A stretch of DNA of 64,000 nt from Fluviicola sp. (GTDB taxonomy: Bacteria > Bacteroidota > Bacteroidia > Flavobacteriales_D > Crocinitomicaceae), in NCBI GenBank assembly GCA_029866325.1, contig JARWZO010000005.1, forward strand, positions 151,049-215,048, read 5' to 3'. Positions 52,016 through 61,052 of this stretch are shown here, piece after piece (the first letter of the stretch is position 1; every line of letters begins with the position of its first letter). The notes beneath the pieces were generated by a model. It had not been told where the DNA came from. It saw only the letters and a list, made by a program, of their open reading frames with translations, and searched no databases. A program made the position numbers and the translations under genes.

Positions 52016-52384
52016 ATGGAAAGAGACGACATTATAGAATATTCGTTAGATACACATCATAGCGAAGAGCAAGGTAAAAAAATCCGTCGCAAGATTTGGT
52101 TGGTAACGGCTATTCTTACCGTGATCACTGCTTTTGAAGTGGGTGTAGGTATGACTGTTCATCAGGATAGTCCTTCTTGGTGGATTGTAAAATTACTCTT
52201 CATCGGGTTGACGCTTTTGAAAGCCGGTTACATCGTATTGGTGTTTATGCACCTTGGTGATGAGAAAAAAGTATTGAAATACTTCATCCTTGTTCCGTAT
52301 GCACTTTTCGTTATTTATTTGATTTTTATCGCACTCACAGAAGCCCTCGCAGTTAATGCCGCTTGGGATCAATACGGAGGATAA
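52016..52384 (+). CDS. Cytochrome c oxidase subunit IV family protein
   Basis: 122 residues with three transmembrane helices (about 28-48, 57-77 and 84-108). The segments IRRKIWLVTAILTVITAFEVGVG, LLKAGYIVLVFMHLGDEKK and FILVPYALFVIYLIFIALTEA match bacterial CoxIV/CyoD-type small subunits. It sits 24 bp after the second CoxIII gene within the same operon. Confidence 0.9.
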   Translation: MERDDIIEYSLDTHHSEEQGKKIRRKIWLVTAILTVITAFEVGVGMTVHQDSPSWWIVKLLFIGLTLLKAGYIVLVFMHLGDEKKVLKYFILVPYALFVIYLIFIALTEALAVNAAWDQYGG

Positions 52385-52398
52385 CACATATTTAGCTC

Positions 52399-53079
52399 AT
52401 GGCTAATTCAACATCGAAAGCCGGACCGTTAAGAACAGTATTTGCACTAACACTGTTATTCGGGCCGGCTCTTTTTTTGATTTTTATTTCGACCCGTAGC
52501 TGCGAACATAAGTTCAAGCAACTGGAAGATTACGGAAAAATCCCTCAATACTCGTTTACCGACGCGAGCGGGAAAAAGTACACCAACGCTTCTTTCAATA
52601 ACAAGATCGTTATTTACACCACACTGCAACCTGGCTGTCCGGGTAGTTGCGCCGTTTCAACCTGGCAAATCGACCAGCAAATTTACCAACACCTGCGTCT
52701 CAACAAGAAAAAATTGGGGCACGTGAAATTGGTTTCATTTGTCACCGATGGAAAGGGAAATCAATCTGATCGTTTGGCCGATGTAGCCGCTACGTTGAAA
52801 GATCAGGTTCAGGAATACGATCCATCTATTTGGATTTTGGCTAATGGAGATGCCCGCCAACTTTATAACCTTCGTCATAACGGAACTTCGCTCTTACAAA
52901 AAGGACCCAAGTATTTCGGTGGCGAAGCTTATCAGGAGTTAATGCTGCTGGTTGATAAACACAACCATTTACGCATGGTGCTTTCGGGAAAAACGGAAAG
53001 TATGGTGCGTACCATGAAACAAGACCTTGCTCTGCTTGAAAAACAATACGATTTAGACAAAGCAAGAAAGAAAAAATGA
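52399..53079 (+). CDS. SCO1/SenC-like thioredoxin-fold protein, membrane-anchored (first of two)
   Basis: 226 residues with an N-terminal anchor (TVFALTLLFGPALFLIFIS). The thioredoxin-like domain has the CxxxC motif in LQPGCPGSCAVSTW, the position where SCO proteins bind copper for CuA assembly. The conserved distal His found in true SCO proteins is not at an obvious position; DKHNH near the end is a candidate. It overlaps the next SCO gene by 4 bp (ATGA). It may be a thiol reductase partner rather than a copper chaperone. Confidence 0.75.
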   Translation: MANSTSKAGPLRTVFALTLLFGPALFLIFISTRSCEHKFKQLEDYGKIPQYSFTDASGKKYTNASFNNKIVIYTTLQPGCPGSCAVSTWQIDQQIYQHLRLNKKKLGHVKLVSFVTDGKGNQSDRLADVAATLKDQVQEYDPSIWILANGDARQLYNLRHNGTSLLQKGPKYFGGEAYQELMLLVDKHNHLRMVLSGKTESMVRTMKQDLALLEKQYDLDKARKKK

Positions 53080-53750
53080 AAAACGCATTCTTTGTAATAA
53101 CACTTGTCGCGTTACTGGTTGCGGCATGTAATTCAGAGCCCCAAAGAAAACCAAGAGCACTTCCATACGCAGGCAATTTTAATGTAGTTGTTTCCGAAAC
53201 AGATGGTGTGCGCACAACAGATTCTATTTACCCGACTATACCGGCATTTAAGTACCTGAACCAAGATTCAGTGATGATCCGCTCCAAGGAAATGAAAGGA
53301 AAAGTGTGGGTGGCCAATTTCTTTTTCTCGCATTGCCCTTCTATTTGCCCACCGATGATTTCTCAAATGAAACGGTTGAATATTCTCACCAAGGACATCA
53401 ACAAACACTTGCAATACATGTCGTTTAGTATCGATCCAACACGCGATACACCAACCCGTTTGCGAGAATACATCAAAGAAAATGGCATTACGGCCACCAA
53501 CTGGCAATTTTTTACCGGTGACGAAGCTGCAACACATCGTTTGGGAATAGAGAACTTTCTGGTTTACGCTGCCGATGAAGCTGCTGCTCCTGGTGGCTTT
53601 GCGCATTCCGACGGATTGGTGTTGGTAGACAGAGAAGGATATGTACGGGGAATTTACCACGGAACCGTCACCACTGAGGTTGACCAATTGAACAAAGACA
53701 TTCGGAAACTGTTAAGTATAGAATATGGAATCGACTGCAAAAAAAAGTAA
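53076..53750 (+). CDS. SCO1/SenC copper chaperone, lipoprotein (second of two)
   Basis: 224 residues. MKNAFFVITLVALLVAACNS is a lipoprotein signal with the lipidated Cys at 18. The thioredoxin fold has the copper site FFFSHCPSICPPMISQM (CPxxC), the SIDPTRDTPTRLREY block, and the distal His in GGFAHSDGLVLVDREG. All three copper ligands of canonical SCO1 are present. Role: delivery of copper to the CuA site of the caa3-type oxidase encoded around it. It overlaps the DUF420 gene by 26 bp. Confidence 0.94.
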   Translation: MKNAFFVITLVALLVAACNSEPQRKPRALPYAGNFNVVVSETDGVRTTDSIYPTIPAFKYLNQDSVMIRSKEMKGKVWVANFFFSHCPSICPPMISQMKRLNILTKDINKHLQYMSFSIDPTRDTPTRLREYIKENGITATNWQFFTGDEAATHRLGIENFLVYAADEAAAPGGFAHSDGLVLVDREGYVRGIYHGTVTTEVDQLNKDIRKLLSIEYGIDCKKK

Positions 53751-54249
53751 GAACCTTCGCCAATTAATTTTGGTATTGTCTATTGCCATTCCTTTGGTGG
53801 TTGCGGCCCTTTTTGGCATTAAAGTAAAAGGCGTTGACTTAACCTTTTTACCCCCCATTTACGCAAGTATCAATGCACTAACAGCCTTTTTATTGGTGTT
53901 GGCATTGGTGTTCGTGAAACAGAAAAAATTCAAGCTCCATGAATACACCATCCGCGTGTGCATTTTACTTTCGTTGTTGTTTCTGGCTTGTTATGTAGCT
54001 TATCACTTGACTACTGAAAGCACACCTTACGGAGGAACGCTGGGATTTCTTTATTATCCATTGCTGATTGCACACATTTTCTTAAGTGTAGCAGTTGTAC
54101 CAATGGTATTGTACGCCTTTTTATTCGGGATCGAAAAGCAATTTGAGAAACACAAACGGTTGACGCGCTTCACCTGGCCGATTTGGTTTTTTGTAGCCGT
54201 GAGCGGTGTTGTTGTTTATGTGATGATCTCTCCTTATTACGTGCATTGA
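53725..54249 (+). CDS. DUF420 membrane protein
   Basis: 174 residues with about five helices. The signature KFKLHEYTIRVCILLSLLFLACYVAYHLT and YPLLIAHIFLSVAVVPMVLYAF contains the conserved His residues (His in KLHEYT, AYHLT and IAHIFL) of DUF420, a family often found beside SCO and heme A synthesis genes (CtaM/YozB-like). In Bacillus the CtaM member is needed for caa3 oxidase assembly. The ATG lies inside the SCO gene; the frame is intact, so the genes overlap. Confidence 0.9.
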   Translation: MESTAKKSKNLRQLILVLSIAIPLVVAALFGIKVKGVDLTFLPPIYASINALTAFLLVLALVFVKQKKFKLHEYTIRVCILLSLLFLACYVAYHLTTESTPYGGTLGFLYYPLLIAHIFLSVAVVPMVLYAFLFGIEKQFEKHKRLTRFTWPIWFFVAVSGVVVYVMISPYYVH

Positions 54250-54276
54250 AGAAGGGTTCAACGCTAAGGCTTTTCT

Positions 54277-54461
54277 CAACGCAAAGGCGCAGAGGGCGCA
54301 AAGAAGGAAGGAACTTCCAGAATTGTTTATTCCTTATGTGTTCTAACACGTCCGCCTCAGGCGGATGTGGTTAATCGGATATTGGAAAAGCCCCTATTAT
54401 CTTCATCCTATTGGTAACATTTTGTTAGAAAATGCTTTGCGAACTTTGCGCCTTTGCGTTG
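54277..54461. repeat. Inverted repeat of the 'aacgcaaaggcgcaaag' type
   Basis: 54277-54303 and 54435-54461 are inverted copies of 27 bp with three mismatches, made of the words caacgcaaaggcgca and cgcaaag. The centre holds a small hairpin ACGTCCGCCT/AGGCGGATGT (54348-54368). The cgcaaaggcgcaaag phrase is one I know as a repeated intergenic element in Bacteroidetes. It lies between the DUF420 gene and the convergent X-Pro-peptidase-like gene. Confidence 0.7.
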
Positions 54462-54469
54462 ATTTTTTG

Positions 54470-56347
54470 CTAGCCCTTCACAAACTTCTTTTCTTGAATA
54501 CTCCCCGTTGCATCAACCAACTGCAGTAAGTACATCCCCGATTGCAACGAAGTCACCGGAATTGTTGTTCCCGACAATTTACCTGAAGTAACCGTTCTTC
54601 CACTCATGTCCTGAATAAAGTACTGTTCAAACGAACCTTCGGTTTTTACAGTCAATTTTTCCTGTGCCGGATTCGGATAAATTTCAATCGCCTGTGTCAA
54701 CGGTTTTTCAGCCACCGCCAATACCGGATTGTTCCCCGGAATGGTGATTCTACTTGGATAAGTCGCATCGTGATGAATCGTTATAGCACTTGAAATCGGA
54801 GTGGTAGAAGTGTACATTGTGCCACCGTCTTGCATATTTACATCCCAGCGAATGGCATTGCTTCCACTTGCATAGATTTTAATGCGGTGTCCGGTGAGCC
54901 ATGTGTAATTGGTAAATGGAAGATCGACAGTTACTTGGTAGACTTGTCCGGGAGTCATGAATGTTTCTGCAGCAGCAGTGTACCCGTTTCTAAAACGCAT
55001 GCGCTTGATTCCGTCGGTGATGAGCATATCTCTGCCATCGGGATATTGATCAACCAAGCGAATGGCGATATCACAATCGGGTTGGGCAGCGCTCACATAC
55101 AAAGTCACAGAAATTCTACCTGTGGTGGAAATATCCTGTGGCAAAATATCCGTTTCAAACGTCAGTAAATCGCTCCGGGCATCCAGCGAACTTTGATCGT
55201 AAGGTCCTTGATCAAGCGTAGGATGTAAGGTTGCACCGCCAATTGTAGGTGTTGGATTTGCCGGATCGGAAATAAAAGTGGAAGAAAAAACACCTGCCTG
55301 AGAGGATAATTGATTCCCCGGATTCAGGTACAAATCTTCAGTATTTGCAATCGCGATGTCATCTGCCGTGCTGGTGTTCCAGGTATTGGTTCCCAATTCA
55401 TAATAGGTAATGGGTGCTGTGGTATTCCAGCTGTTTACCGAATCAAGGAGGTAATAATCAAAGAAATCCCATGCCATGTCATTGTTGACCAATGCAGCAT
55501 TCGGGTAAGTCAATTCGCCCTGAATCGAACTTCCCACAAAGGCGATTCCGGTTCCACCATGAACCCATGGACCAATGAGTAACCATTGTTCATCACGCAC
55601 CGACAATAAAGCTTCGTTACGACTCTGTTTGTAAAAGGTCATCATCTCATCAATATTGTGATCATACCAACCACCTATTTGCAACGTTGGAATTTCAATC
55701 TGATCAGGAAAGTACGTACTGGCCTCGGCAAACTGCCAAGTAGGACTGTAATAGGTATTAGCCATTATGATGGGAGACAAGCCATAGCCCAGTGCATCCA
55801 ATTGTTCCAATCGGGCTTCTTCCAACACACCGCCATAGAAATAACTGGTATAGGCTGATTGCGGATCTGAAACCATCGGAATGGCGCAGGTATGATTGGG
55901 GTGATGTTTACCAATGAGTTGGTATTGAATATTTCCCAAGGCGGATGGCCCCCAGGTTCCGATGCGACTGCCATGCCATGATTGAGCTACAATCCAATCG
56001 CACACATCATATCCGTCTTGACCGCGATCTACATTACTCAAATCGGCGCCGTTGGAACCGTAGAATCCACGCCAGTCCACAACCACCCAAATGTAAGGCT
56101 GCGCATCGAGGTTTGTGCCGATGCCGAGTGGTAATCCGACCTCAAAATTATCTTTATTGTAAGGCGTTTGCACCAACACTGCTTCACAGGAAGTGCATCC
56201 CGCAGGAATGTAAACGTCTGCCGACAATGATTCACCGTCACTCATCGGAATCAGGATATCATCGTATGTGGGAGTAAGTTGTGCCAATGAACTTGTTGCC
56301 AGGAAAAGCACAAATGCAACAGAAGTAGAGATGGATGAACGTGTCAT
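54470..56347 (-). CDS. T9SS-secreted X-Pro dipeptidyl-peptidase-like (CocE/NonD) hydrolase
   Basis: 625 residues: signal peptide (to ATSSLAQ), an alpha/beta-hydrolase domain of the S15/CocE type (about 25-320) with IWVVVDWRGFYGSNG, nucleophile GTWGPSALGNIQ, acid GGWYDHNID and base GPWVHGG, a C-terminal jelly-roll XPD domain (about 370-540, IRLVDQYPDGRDML), and a T9SS type A sorting domain (IEIYPNPAQEKLTV to the end). It probably cleaves peptides or acyl esters outside the cell; the substrate cannot be told. The nucleophile elbow reads GPSALG. Confidence 0.92.
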   Translation of the reverse strand: MTRSSISTSVAFVLFLATSSLAQLTPTYDDILIPMSDGESLSADVYIPAGCTSCEAVLVQTPYNKDNFEVGLPLGIGTNLDAQPYIWVVVDWRGFYGSNGADLSNVDRGQDGYDVCDWIVAQSWHGSRIGTWGPSALGNIQYQLIGKHHPNHTCAIPMVSDPQSAYTSYFYGGVLEEARLEQLDALGYGLSPIIMANTYYSPTWQFAEASTYFPDQIEIPTLQIGGWYDHNIDEMMTFYKQSRNEALLSVRDEQWLLIGPWVHGGTGIAFVGSSIQGELTYPNAALVNNDMAWDFFDYYLLDSVNSWNTTAPITYYELGTNTWNTSTADDIAIANTEDLYLNPGNQLSSQAGVFSSTFISDPANPTPTIGGATLHPTLDQGPYDQSSLDARSDLLTFETDILPQDISTTGRISVTLYVSAAQPDCDIAIRLVDQYPDGRDMLITDGIKRMRFRNGYTAAAETFMTPGQVYQVTVDLPFTNYTWLTGHRIKIYASGSNAIRWDVNMQDGGTMYTSTTPISSAITIHHDATYPSRITIPGNNPVLAVAEKPLTQAIEIYPNPAQEKLTVKTEGSFEQYFIQDMSGRTVTSGKLSGTTIPVTSLQSGMYLLQLVDATGSIQEKKFVKG

Positions 56348-56415
56348 TTCTTCGAAGTTTTTTGAATCGAGTAACTAAAACTACAACATTTCAGGGTGAT
56401 TATCAAAAACCTTAC

Positions 56416-56520
56416 GAATGCTGAATTTTTAATGTTGAATGCTGAAAGTTATTTCCGGTAGGAGAACTCACTTCTATTAGCGTTATCCGATTCAGCATTC
56501 AAAATCCAACATTCAAAATT
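56416..56520. repeat. Inverted repeat of 'gaatgctgaa' words
   Basis: GAATGCTGAA (56437-56446) is a perfect complement of 56491-56500, and the flanks (56416-56436 and 56501-56520) repeat the words aatgttgaat and attttgaatg in inverted orientation. It lies between the divergent X-Pro-peptidase-like and DUF6427-like genes, so here it is not a tail-to-tail terminator. Confidence 0.6.
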
Positions 56521-56536
56521 ATTCTATCTTCGTACC

Positions 56537-57511
56537 ATGATTCTAAGACCCTTCCTGAGCAATCAGCCTTTTGTGCTGTTCTTATTGCTTCCGATATTGG
56601 CAGGGTTCTTTCTGTTGAATTATTTTTTCCCCTATCATATTCTCTTTGACACGATCAATTTAGGACTTTGGGGCAAAACCAATTTATTGAGTTCTTGGTG
56701 GATTCCGATGGTTTCCATGACAATTGTAGGTTTAACGGCACTACAGATCAATAATTTGTTTAACCGCCATGAATTTCTGGAGCGCAACAATTACGGACCA
56801 TCTTTATTTTATGTGGTGCTGATGTCGTTTAGTCATTCGTTTTACCAACCTGACGGTTTGTTGTTGGTACATGTATGCTGGCTTCAGGTTATACGCATTT
56901 TGTTTCAGATCAGAGCCGGAGAAGACAACCGCAAACAAATTGTCAACGCTGCTTTTTTTGTGGGATTGGCGGGCACGTTTCATGCTGCAAGTGCGGGTCT
57001 TCTAATCATTTTTTGGTTTGCAGTTTGGGCGCTTAAATCATTTCAATTCAGAGAATGGTCACTCAGTATTGTTGGCTTTTCCGTTCCGCTGGTTAACGCA
57101 CTCGTTTATTGGTGGTTTTCCGGGCACAGTATTGATTTTCGAATTTTGCGTGACACCACCTTAATTCAGCATGAGGAAATCGTTTATTACACTTCCAGCG
57201 GTATTGTATTGATTTTGTTTCTGTTGAGTATCATCGGCATTCAGATTCGTGTGCAAAAAAGTTCCATTCGCTATAAAAAACTCAATCGCGCGTTGATGTG
57301 GGTTTTGGCAGGTGGTGTATTGCTCGGTGTAGCCGATTTACTATTTTATCAACAACTGGAATGGTTCAATTTCATGTTCATTAGTTTGAGCTTTTTCTTC
57401 ACCTTCGCCTTTATCCATAAGTTCTGGCAACAAGTGGCAACTATTTTCTTTTATGCGACTATTGCATTGGCTGTTGTAAAATTTTTCCTTTCAGCCGACC
57501 TGTTGAACTGA
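56537..57511 (+). CDS. Polytopic membrane protein (DUF6427-like)
   Basis: 324 residues with about nine or ten transmembrane helices and few charged loops. The opening ILRPFLSNQPFVLFLLLPILAGFFLLNYFF and an early FNRHEFLERNNYGPSLFYVVLMSF correspond to the Flavobacteriales DUF6427 type as far as I recall, in which function is unknown. It lies just before purQ on the same strand, but purQ has its own promoter box. Confidence 0.65.
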   Translation: MILRPFLSNQPFVLFLLLPILAGFFLLNYFFPYHILFDTINLGLWGKTNLLSSWWIPMVSMTIVGLTALQINNLFNRHEFLERNNYGPSLFYVVLMSFSHSFYQPDGLLLVHVCWLQVIRILFQIRAGEDNRKQIVNAAFFVGLAGTFHAASAGLLIIFWFAVWALKSFQFREWSLSIVGFSVPLVNALVYWWFSGHSIDFRILRDTTLIQHEEIVYYTSSGIVLILFLLSIIGIQIRVQKSSIRYKKLNRALMWVLAGGVLLGVADLLFYQQLEWFNFMFISLSFFFTFAFIHKFWQQVATIFFYATIALAVVKFFLSADLLN

Positions 57512-57521
57512 ACAGATTGAC

Positions 57522-57529
57522 TACCTTTG
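57522..57529 (+). promoter_or_regulatory. -7 box TACCTTTG of purQ
   Basis: A perfect TAnnTTTG box 54 bp before the purQ ATG at 57584, leaving a leader of about 45 nt. No riboswitch-like fold was recognised in the leader. Confidence 0.6.
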
Positions 57530-57583
57530 CAGGCACTGAATAGCGATTGTTTCAATGCAGGAACAATTTCAAATCGTAAAAAC

Positions 57584-58270
57584 ATGAAATTTGGTGTAGT
57601 TACCTTCCCGGGGTCCAATTGTGACGAAGACATGGTATACGTGTTGGAAACCTTGATGGGTCAGCAAGTTGAACGTCTTTGGCACAAAGATACGTCGCTC
57701 AAAGGAGCAGACTTTATCGTCTTACCCGGCGGATTCTCTTACGGCGATTATTTACGTTCAGGAGCCATTGCCAAGTTATCACCGATTATGACTGAAGTGA
57801 TGCAACATGCTGCCAAAGGCGGTTATGTGATGGGTGTTTGTAACGGATTCCAGATTCTCACCGAATCGGGATTGCTTGAAGGAGCTTTGTTACACAACGA
57901 TACGCAGAAATTTATCTGTAAAAACGTCTTTTTAAAACCCGCTACTGGCAATACGCCGATCACGAAAGGATTGGACGCAACCAAAGCGTATAAAATTCCA
58001 ATCGCTCATGGTGAAGGTCGTTTTTTTGCACCTGAAGACAGCATGAAGTCTATTTTGGACAACGATCAGGTCTTGTTTCATTACTCCAATGCCGAAGGCG
58101 AAGTGAGTGACGCATTCAACCCGAACGGATCCATGCACAACATTGCAGGAATTTGCAACAAGGGTCGAAATGTTTTCGGAATGATGCCACATCCCGAGCG
58201 CGCAGCCGATGCACAATTGGCCAATGAAGACGGAAAACGTTTATTCGAATCACTATTGAAATATTGTTAA
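57584..58270 (+). CDS. purQ: Phosphoribosylformylglycinamidine synthase, glutaminase subunit
   Basis: PurQ supplies ammonia from glutamine for step 4 of purine synthesis. The ATG at 57584 (MKFGVVTFPGSNCDEDMVYVL) gives 228 residues, the normal size of the stand-alone subunit. The class I glutamine amidotransferase triad is visible: Cys in GYVMGVCNGFQIL, and His and Glu in MMPHPERAAD. Other conserved blocks are PGGFSYGDYLRSGAIA and AHGEGRF. The PurL and PurS partners are not in the window. It precedes purD by 4 bp. Confidence 0.96.
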   Translation: MKFGVVTFPGSNCDEDMVYVLETLMGQQVERLWHKDTSLKGADFIVLPGGFSYGDYLRSGAIAKLSPIMTEVMQHAAKGGYVMGVCNGFQILTESGLLEGALLHNDTQKFICKNVFLKPATGNTPITKGLDATKAYKIPIAHGEGRFFAPEDSMKSILDNDQVLFHYSNAEGEVSDAFNPNGSMHNIAGICNKGRNVFGMMPHPERAADAQLANEDGKRLFESLLKYC

Positions 58271-58274
58271 ACCA

Positions 58275-59549
58275 ATGAGGGTATTATTATTAGGTTCCGG
58301 TGGTAGAGAACACGCCATTGCTTGGAAATTAGCAAAAAGTTCTCAGTTGGAACACTTGTTTATTGCCCCCGGAAATGCGGGAACGCGTCTGCATGGAACC
58401 AATGTTCCGATTCAAACAACCGACTTTGAAGCAATCAAAGCATTTGTTTTGGCCGAATCGGTAAACATGGTGGTTGTAGGTCCGGAAGATCCGTTGGTGA
58501 AAGGAATTCAGGATTTCTTTCTGGCCGATCCTGAATTGAAATCAGTTCCGGTAATCGGACCAAGCAAAGAAGCAGCGCAGTTGGAAGGCAGTAAGGATTT
58601 CGCCAAGATTTTCATGATGCGTCACAATATCCCGACCGCTAAATACGCTACGTTTACCAAAGATACGCTCGATAAAGGATATGCTTTCCTGGAAAACATG
58701 AAAGCTCCTTACGTACTGAAAGCCGATGGTTTGGCTGCCGGAAAAGGGGTGTTGATTATCAATGATTTAAAAGAAGCCAAAGCCGAACTGAAAGCCATGC
58801 TGGCCGATGCGAAATTCGGAGATGCCTCTTCTCGCGTGGTGATCGAACAATTCCTTTCTGGAGTTGAATGCTCGGTGTTTGTGATTACCGACGGTGATTC
58901 ATACAAAATTTTACCCGAAGCAAAAGATTACAAACGCATTGGCGAAGGTGATCAAGGACTGAACACAGGCGGAATGGGAGCAGTATCTCCTGTGCCATTT
59001 GTCGACAAAACCTTCATGGATAAAATCGAAAACCAGATCATTATTCCAACCGTAAAAGGTTTAAAAGCCGACAAAATTCTTTACAAAGGATTTATTTTCT
59101 TCGGACTCATCAATGTAAAAGGTGAACCTTACGTGATTGAATACAATTGCCGTATGGGTGACCCTGAAACAGAAGTGGTAATGCCACGCTTGAAATCGGA
59201 TTTATTGGATTTATTGGAAGGTGTTGCTACCAATACACTTTCAGAATGCGATATTCAGTTTGAAGAACGAAGCGCTTGCACCGTAATGATGGTAGCCGGT
59301 GGTTATCCGGAAGAATACGAAAAAGGAAAAACCATTACCGGACTCAACGGCATTACCGAAAGTTTGGTATTCCACGCCGGAACGGCAAGCGACGGACCGG
59401 TTGTGCTTTCAAACGGCGGTCGCGTGGTAGCGGTGACATCCTATGGTAAAAACCTTGAAATTGCGTTGGAGCGTTCCTATCGTTCCATCGATAAAATCAG
59501 TTTCGATGGCGCCTATTACCGAAAGGATATCGGTTTCGATGTACGATAG
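58275..59549 (+). CDS. purD: Phosphoribosylamine-glycine ligase
   Basis: PurD joins glycine to phosphoribosylamine using ATP (step 2 of purine synthesis). The 424-residue ATP-grasp protein has RVLLLGSGGREHAIAWKL at the N-terminus, PGNAGT, GPEDPLVKGI, the ATP-grasp KADGLAAGKGVLI loop, LNTGGMGAVSP, and the catalytic EYNCRMGDPETEVVMPRL. All hallmark motifs and the usual length are present. It is 4 bp after purQ, so the two form a small purine operon. Confidence 0.97.
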   Translation: MRVLLLGSGGREHAIAWKLAKSSQLEHLFIAPGNAGTRLHGTNVPIQTTDFEAIKAFVLAESVNMVVVGPEDPLVKGIQDFFLADPELKSVPVIGPSKEAAQLEGSKDFAKIFMMRHNIPTAKYATFTKDTLDKGYAFLENMKAPYVLKADGLAAGKGVLIINDLKEAKAELKAMLADAKFGDASSRVVIEQFLSGVECSVFVITDGDSYKILPEAKDYKRIGEGDQGLNTGGMGAVSPVPFVDKTFMDKIENQIIIPTVKGLKADKILYKGFIFFGLINVKGEPYVIEYNCRMGDPETEVVMPRLKSDLLDLLEGVATNTLSECDIQFEERSACTVMMVAGGYPEEYEKGKTITGLNGITESLVFHAGTASDGPVVLSNGGRVVAVTSYGKNLEIALERSYRSIDKISFDGAYYRKDIGFDVR

Positions 59550-59587
59550 TCGCATTATTTTACTAATTTTCGTGGACAAATAAATCC

Positions 59588-60841
59588 ATGAACCCTTCCG
59601 TCATTGTTTTAATTGGTGCGTTGCTATTCTCTGCCTTTTCTTCGGGAATGGAAATGGCGTTTGTGGCATCGAATCGACTGAAAGTAGAACTGGATCGTTC
59701 CAAATTGTCGCTTTTCGGGCGCATTCTCAACCTTTTCTATGGAAACGAAGGGCACTTTTTAGCGTTTATTTTACTGGCCAACAATATTGCGCTGGTAGTC
59801 TTCGGGATCTACGCCGCAGAATTGCTTGTTCCGATTATCCAAGGCTGGGGAATTGAAAGTGCACTGTTGATTTTATTGCTTCAAACCGTACTTTCTACGC
59901 TGCTCATTCTGATTGTTGCCGAATTTTTGCCCAAAACCTTCATCCAACTCAACCCGAACGTATTTTTCCGCTGGGGAGCTGCACCAATGGCTTTATTGTA
60001 TTGGTTGTTGTATTTCCCAACGCGGTTTATTGTGCTCTTGAGTCATGGGTTTTTGCGCATTTTTGGGGTCAGAGTGCAGCAATCCGAAAAAGTGTTTTCT
60101 AAAACCGATTTACAGCACTTTGTGGCCGATATGAACGAGCGGATGGAAGACGAAGCCGACTTGGGCAATGAAATGCAGATTCTCCAAAACGCACTCGATT
60201 TTTCCAAGATCAAAGCCCGCGATTGCATGATTCCCCGTACCGAAATTGTGGCCATTGATGTGGAAGAAAGCATTGAAGCGCTGGCGGCTATGTTCATTGA
60301 AACGCGCTTGTCGAAACTCTTGGTTTACCGAGATTCAATCGACAACATCATTGGGTATGTACACTCGTTTGAAATGTTCCGAAAACCCGAAGGAATCAAA
60401 CAATTACTGCGACCTATTTCGTTTGTTCCCGAATCGGTTCCCGGCAAAGAACTATTGGAAATGTTCACCAAACAAAGCAGCAGTATTGTGGTGGTGGTCG
60501 ACGAATATGGCGGAACCTCCGGAATCATTACCATCGAAGACGTAATCGAAGAAATTTTCGGCGAAATAGAAGACGAACACGACGACGAAGACTGGCTCGA
60601 AGAACAGCTTTCCGACAAAGTGTACCGTTTTTCGGCCCGCGCCGAAGTATCTTACCTCAATCGCACTTACGGTTTTCAACTCCCCGAATCGGAAGCGTAT
60701 GAAACCTTGGGCGGTATGGTCATTCACCAATTGGAAAGCATTCCCGAGGCTGACACCTCCATTGAACTCGACAATTATACGCTGTTCATGGAAGAAGTCA
60801 CTGAGCGCAGAATTGAGGTGATCCGATTGGAGTTGGATTAA
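59588..60841 (+). CDS. HlyC/CorC-family CNNM/CBS-domain membrane protein
   Basis: 417 residues: a four-helix CNNM (DUF21) domain (about 1-165, AFSSGMEMAFVASNRLKVELDR), a CBS pair (about 185-320, with ARDCMIPRTEIVAI and VVVDEYGGTSGIITIEDVIEEIFGEI), and a C-terminal CorC/HlyC transporter-associated domain (FSARAEVSYLNRTYG). The family includes Mg2+/Co2+ efflux proteins and Bacteroidetes GldE, which supports gliding. Being GldE is possible but not shown: no gldD or other gliding gene is near. Confidence 0.92.
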   Translation: MNPSVIVLIGALLFSAFSSGMEMAFVASNRLKVELDRSKLSLFGRILNLFYGNEGHFLAFILLANNIALVVFGIYAAELLVPIIQGWGIESALLILLLQTVLSTLLILIVAEFLPKTFIQLNPNVFFRWGAAPMALLYWLLYFPTRFIVLLSHGFLRIFGVRVQQSEKVFSKTDLQHFVADMNERMEDEADLGNEMQILQNALDFSKIKARDCMIPRTEIVAIDVEESIEALAAMFIETRLSKLLVYRDSIDNIIGYVHSFEMFRKPEGIKQLLRPISFVPESVPGKELLEMFTKQSSSIVVVVDEYGGTSGIITIEDVIEEIFGEIEDEHDDEDWLEEQLSDKVYRFSARAEVSYLNRTYGFQLPESEAYETLGGMVIHQLESIPEADTSIELDNYTLFMEEVTERRIEVIRLELD

Positions 60842-60871
60842 GTTCTGAAAGTGAATTTTTTCGTTCGTAAA

Positions 60872-60946
60872 CTAACCAACTAATCGTTCAATCCCTTCCG
60901 TCATCCGCTTGACCTTCGTTTCTTGGGTTTTTATAGTGTAAATCTA
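60872..60946 (-). pseudogene. Truncated 3' end of a second YdeI-like gene
   Basis: On the minus strand this reads YTIKTQETKVKRMTEGIERLVG then TAG, nearly the same as the last 23 residues of the intact YdeI-like gene at 62453 (YDAKTEETKVKRMTEGIEKLIEN). DNA identity is high over 60889-60945 against 62470-62526. Upstream of this the similarity is lost, and the corresponding Trp codon has become TAG. The rest of the gene is gone; the DUF4143-type ATPase with its palindromes stands in its place. Confidence 0.8.
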
Positions 60947-61016
60947 GTAAGTTTAGCTCCGTTCAAAAAAATAACCACCTTCTCAGCCCTTTATTTATAG
61001 GGTTTCCGAACAAAAA

Positions 61017-61048
61017 TTTGAATTATTGGATTGTAATCCCTAAATTTG
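61017..61048 (+). promoter_or_regulatory. Promoter with an operator-like palindrome in its spacer, before the second ATPase
   Basis: TTTG (61017-61020) and TAAATTTG (61041-61048) fit the -33 and -7 elements with a 20-bp spacer. The spacer contains the perfect palindrome GGATTGTAATCC (61028-61039), identical to one at the first ATPase locus. A degenerate unit (GGGTTTCC, 61000-61007) ends exactly 32 bp upstream of it. With the ATG at 61053, transcripts would be leaderless or nearly so. Confidence 0.75.
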
Positions 61049-61052
61049 AATT

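Noticed and set aside
57530..57583. Purine riboswitch in the purQ leader
   Set aside because: The leader is only about 45 nt, too short for the three-way junction, and lacks the conserved junction sequences.
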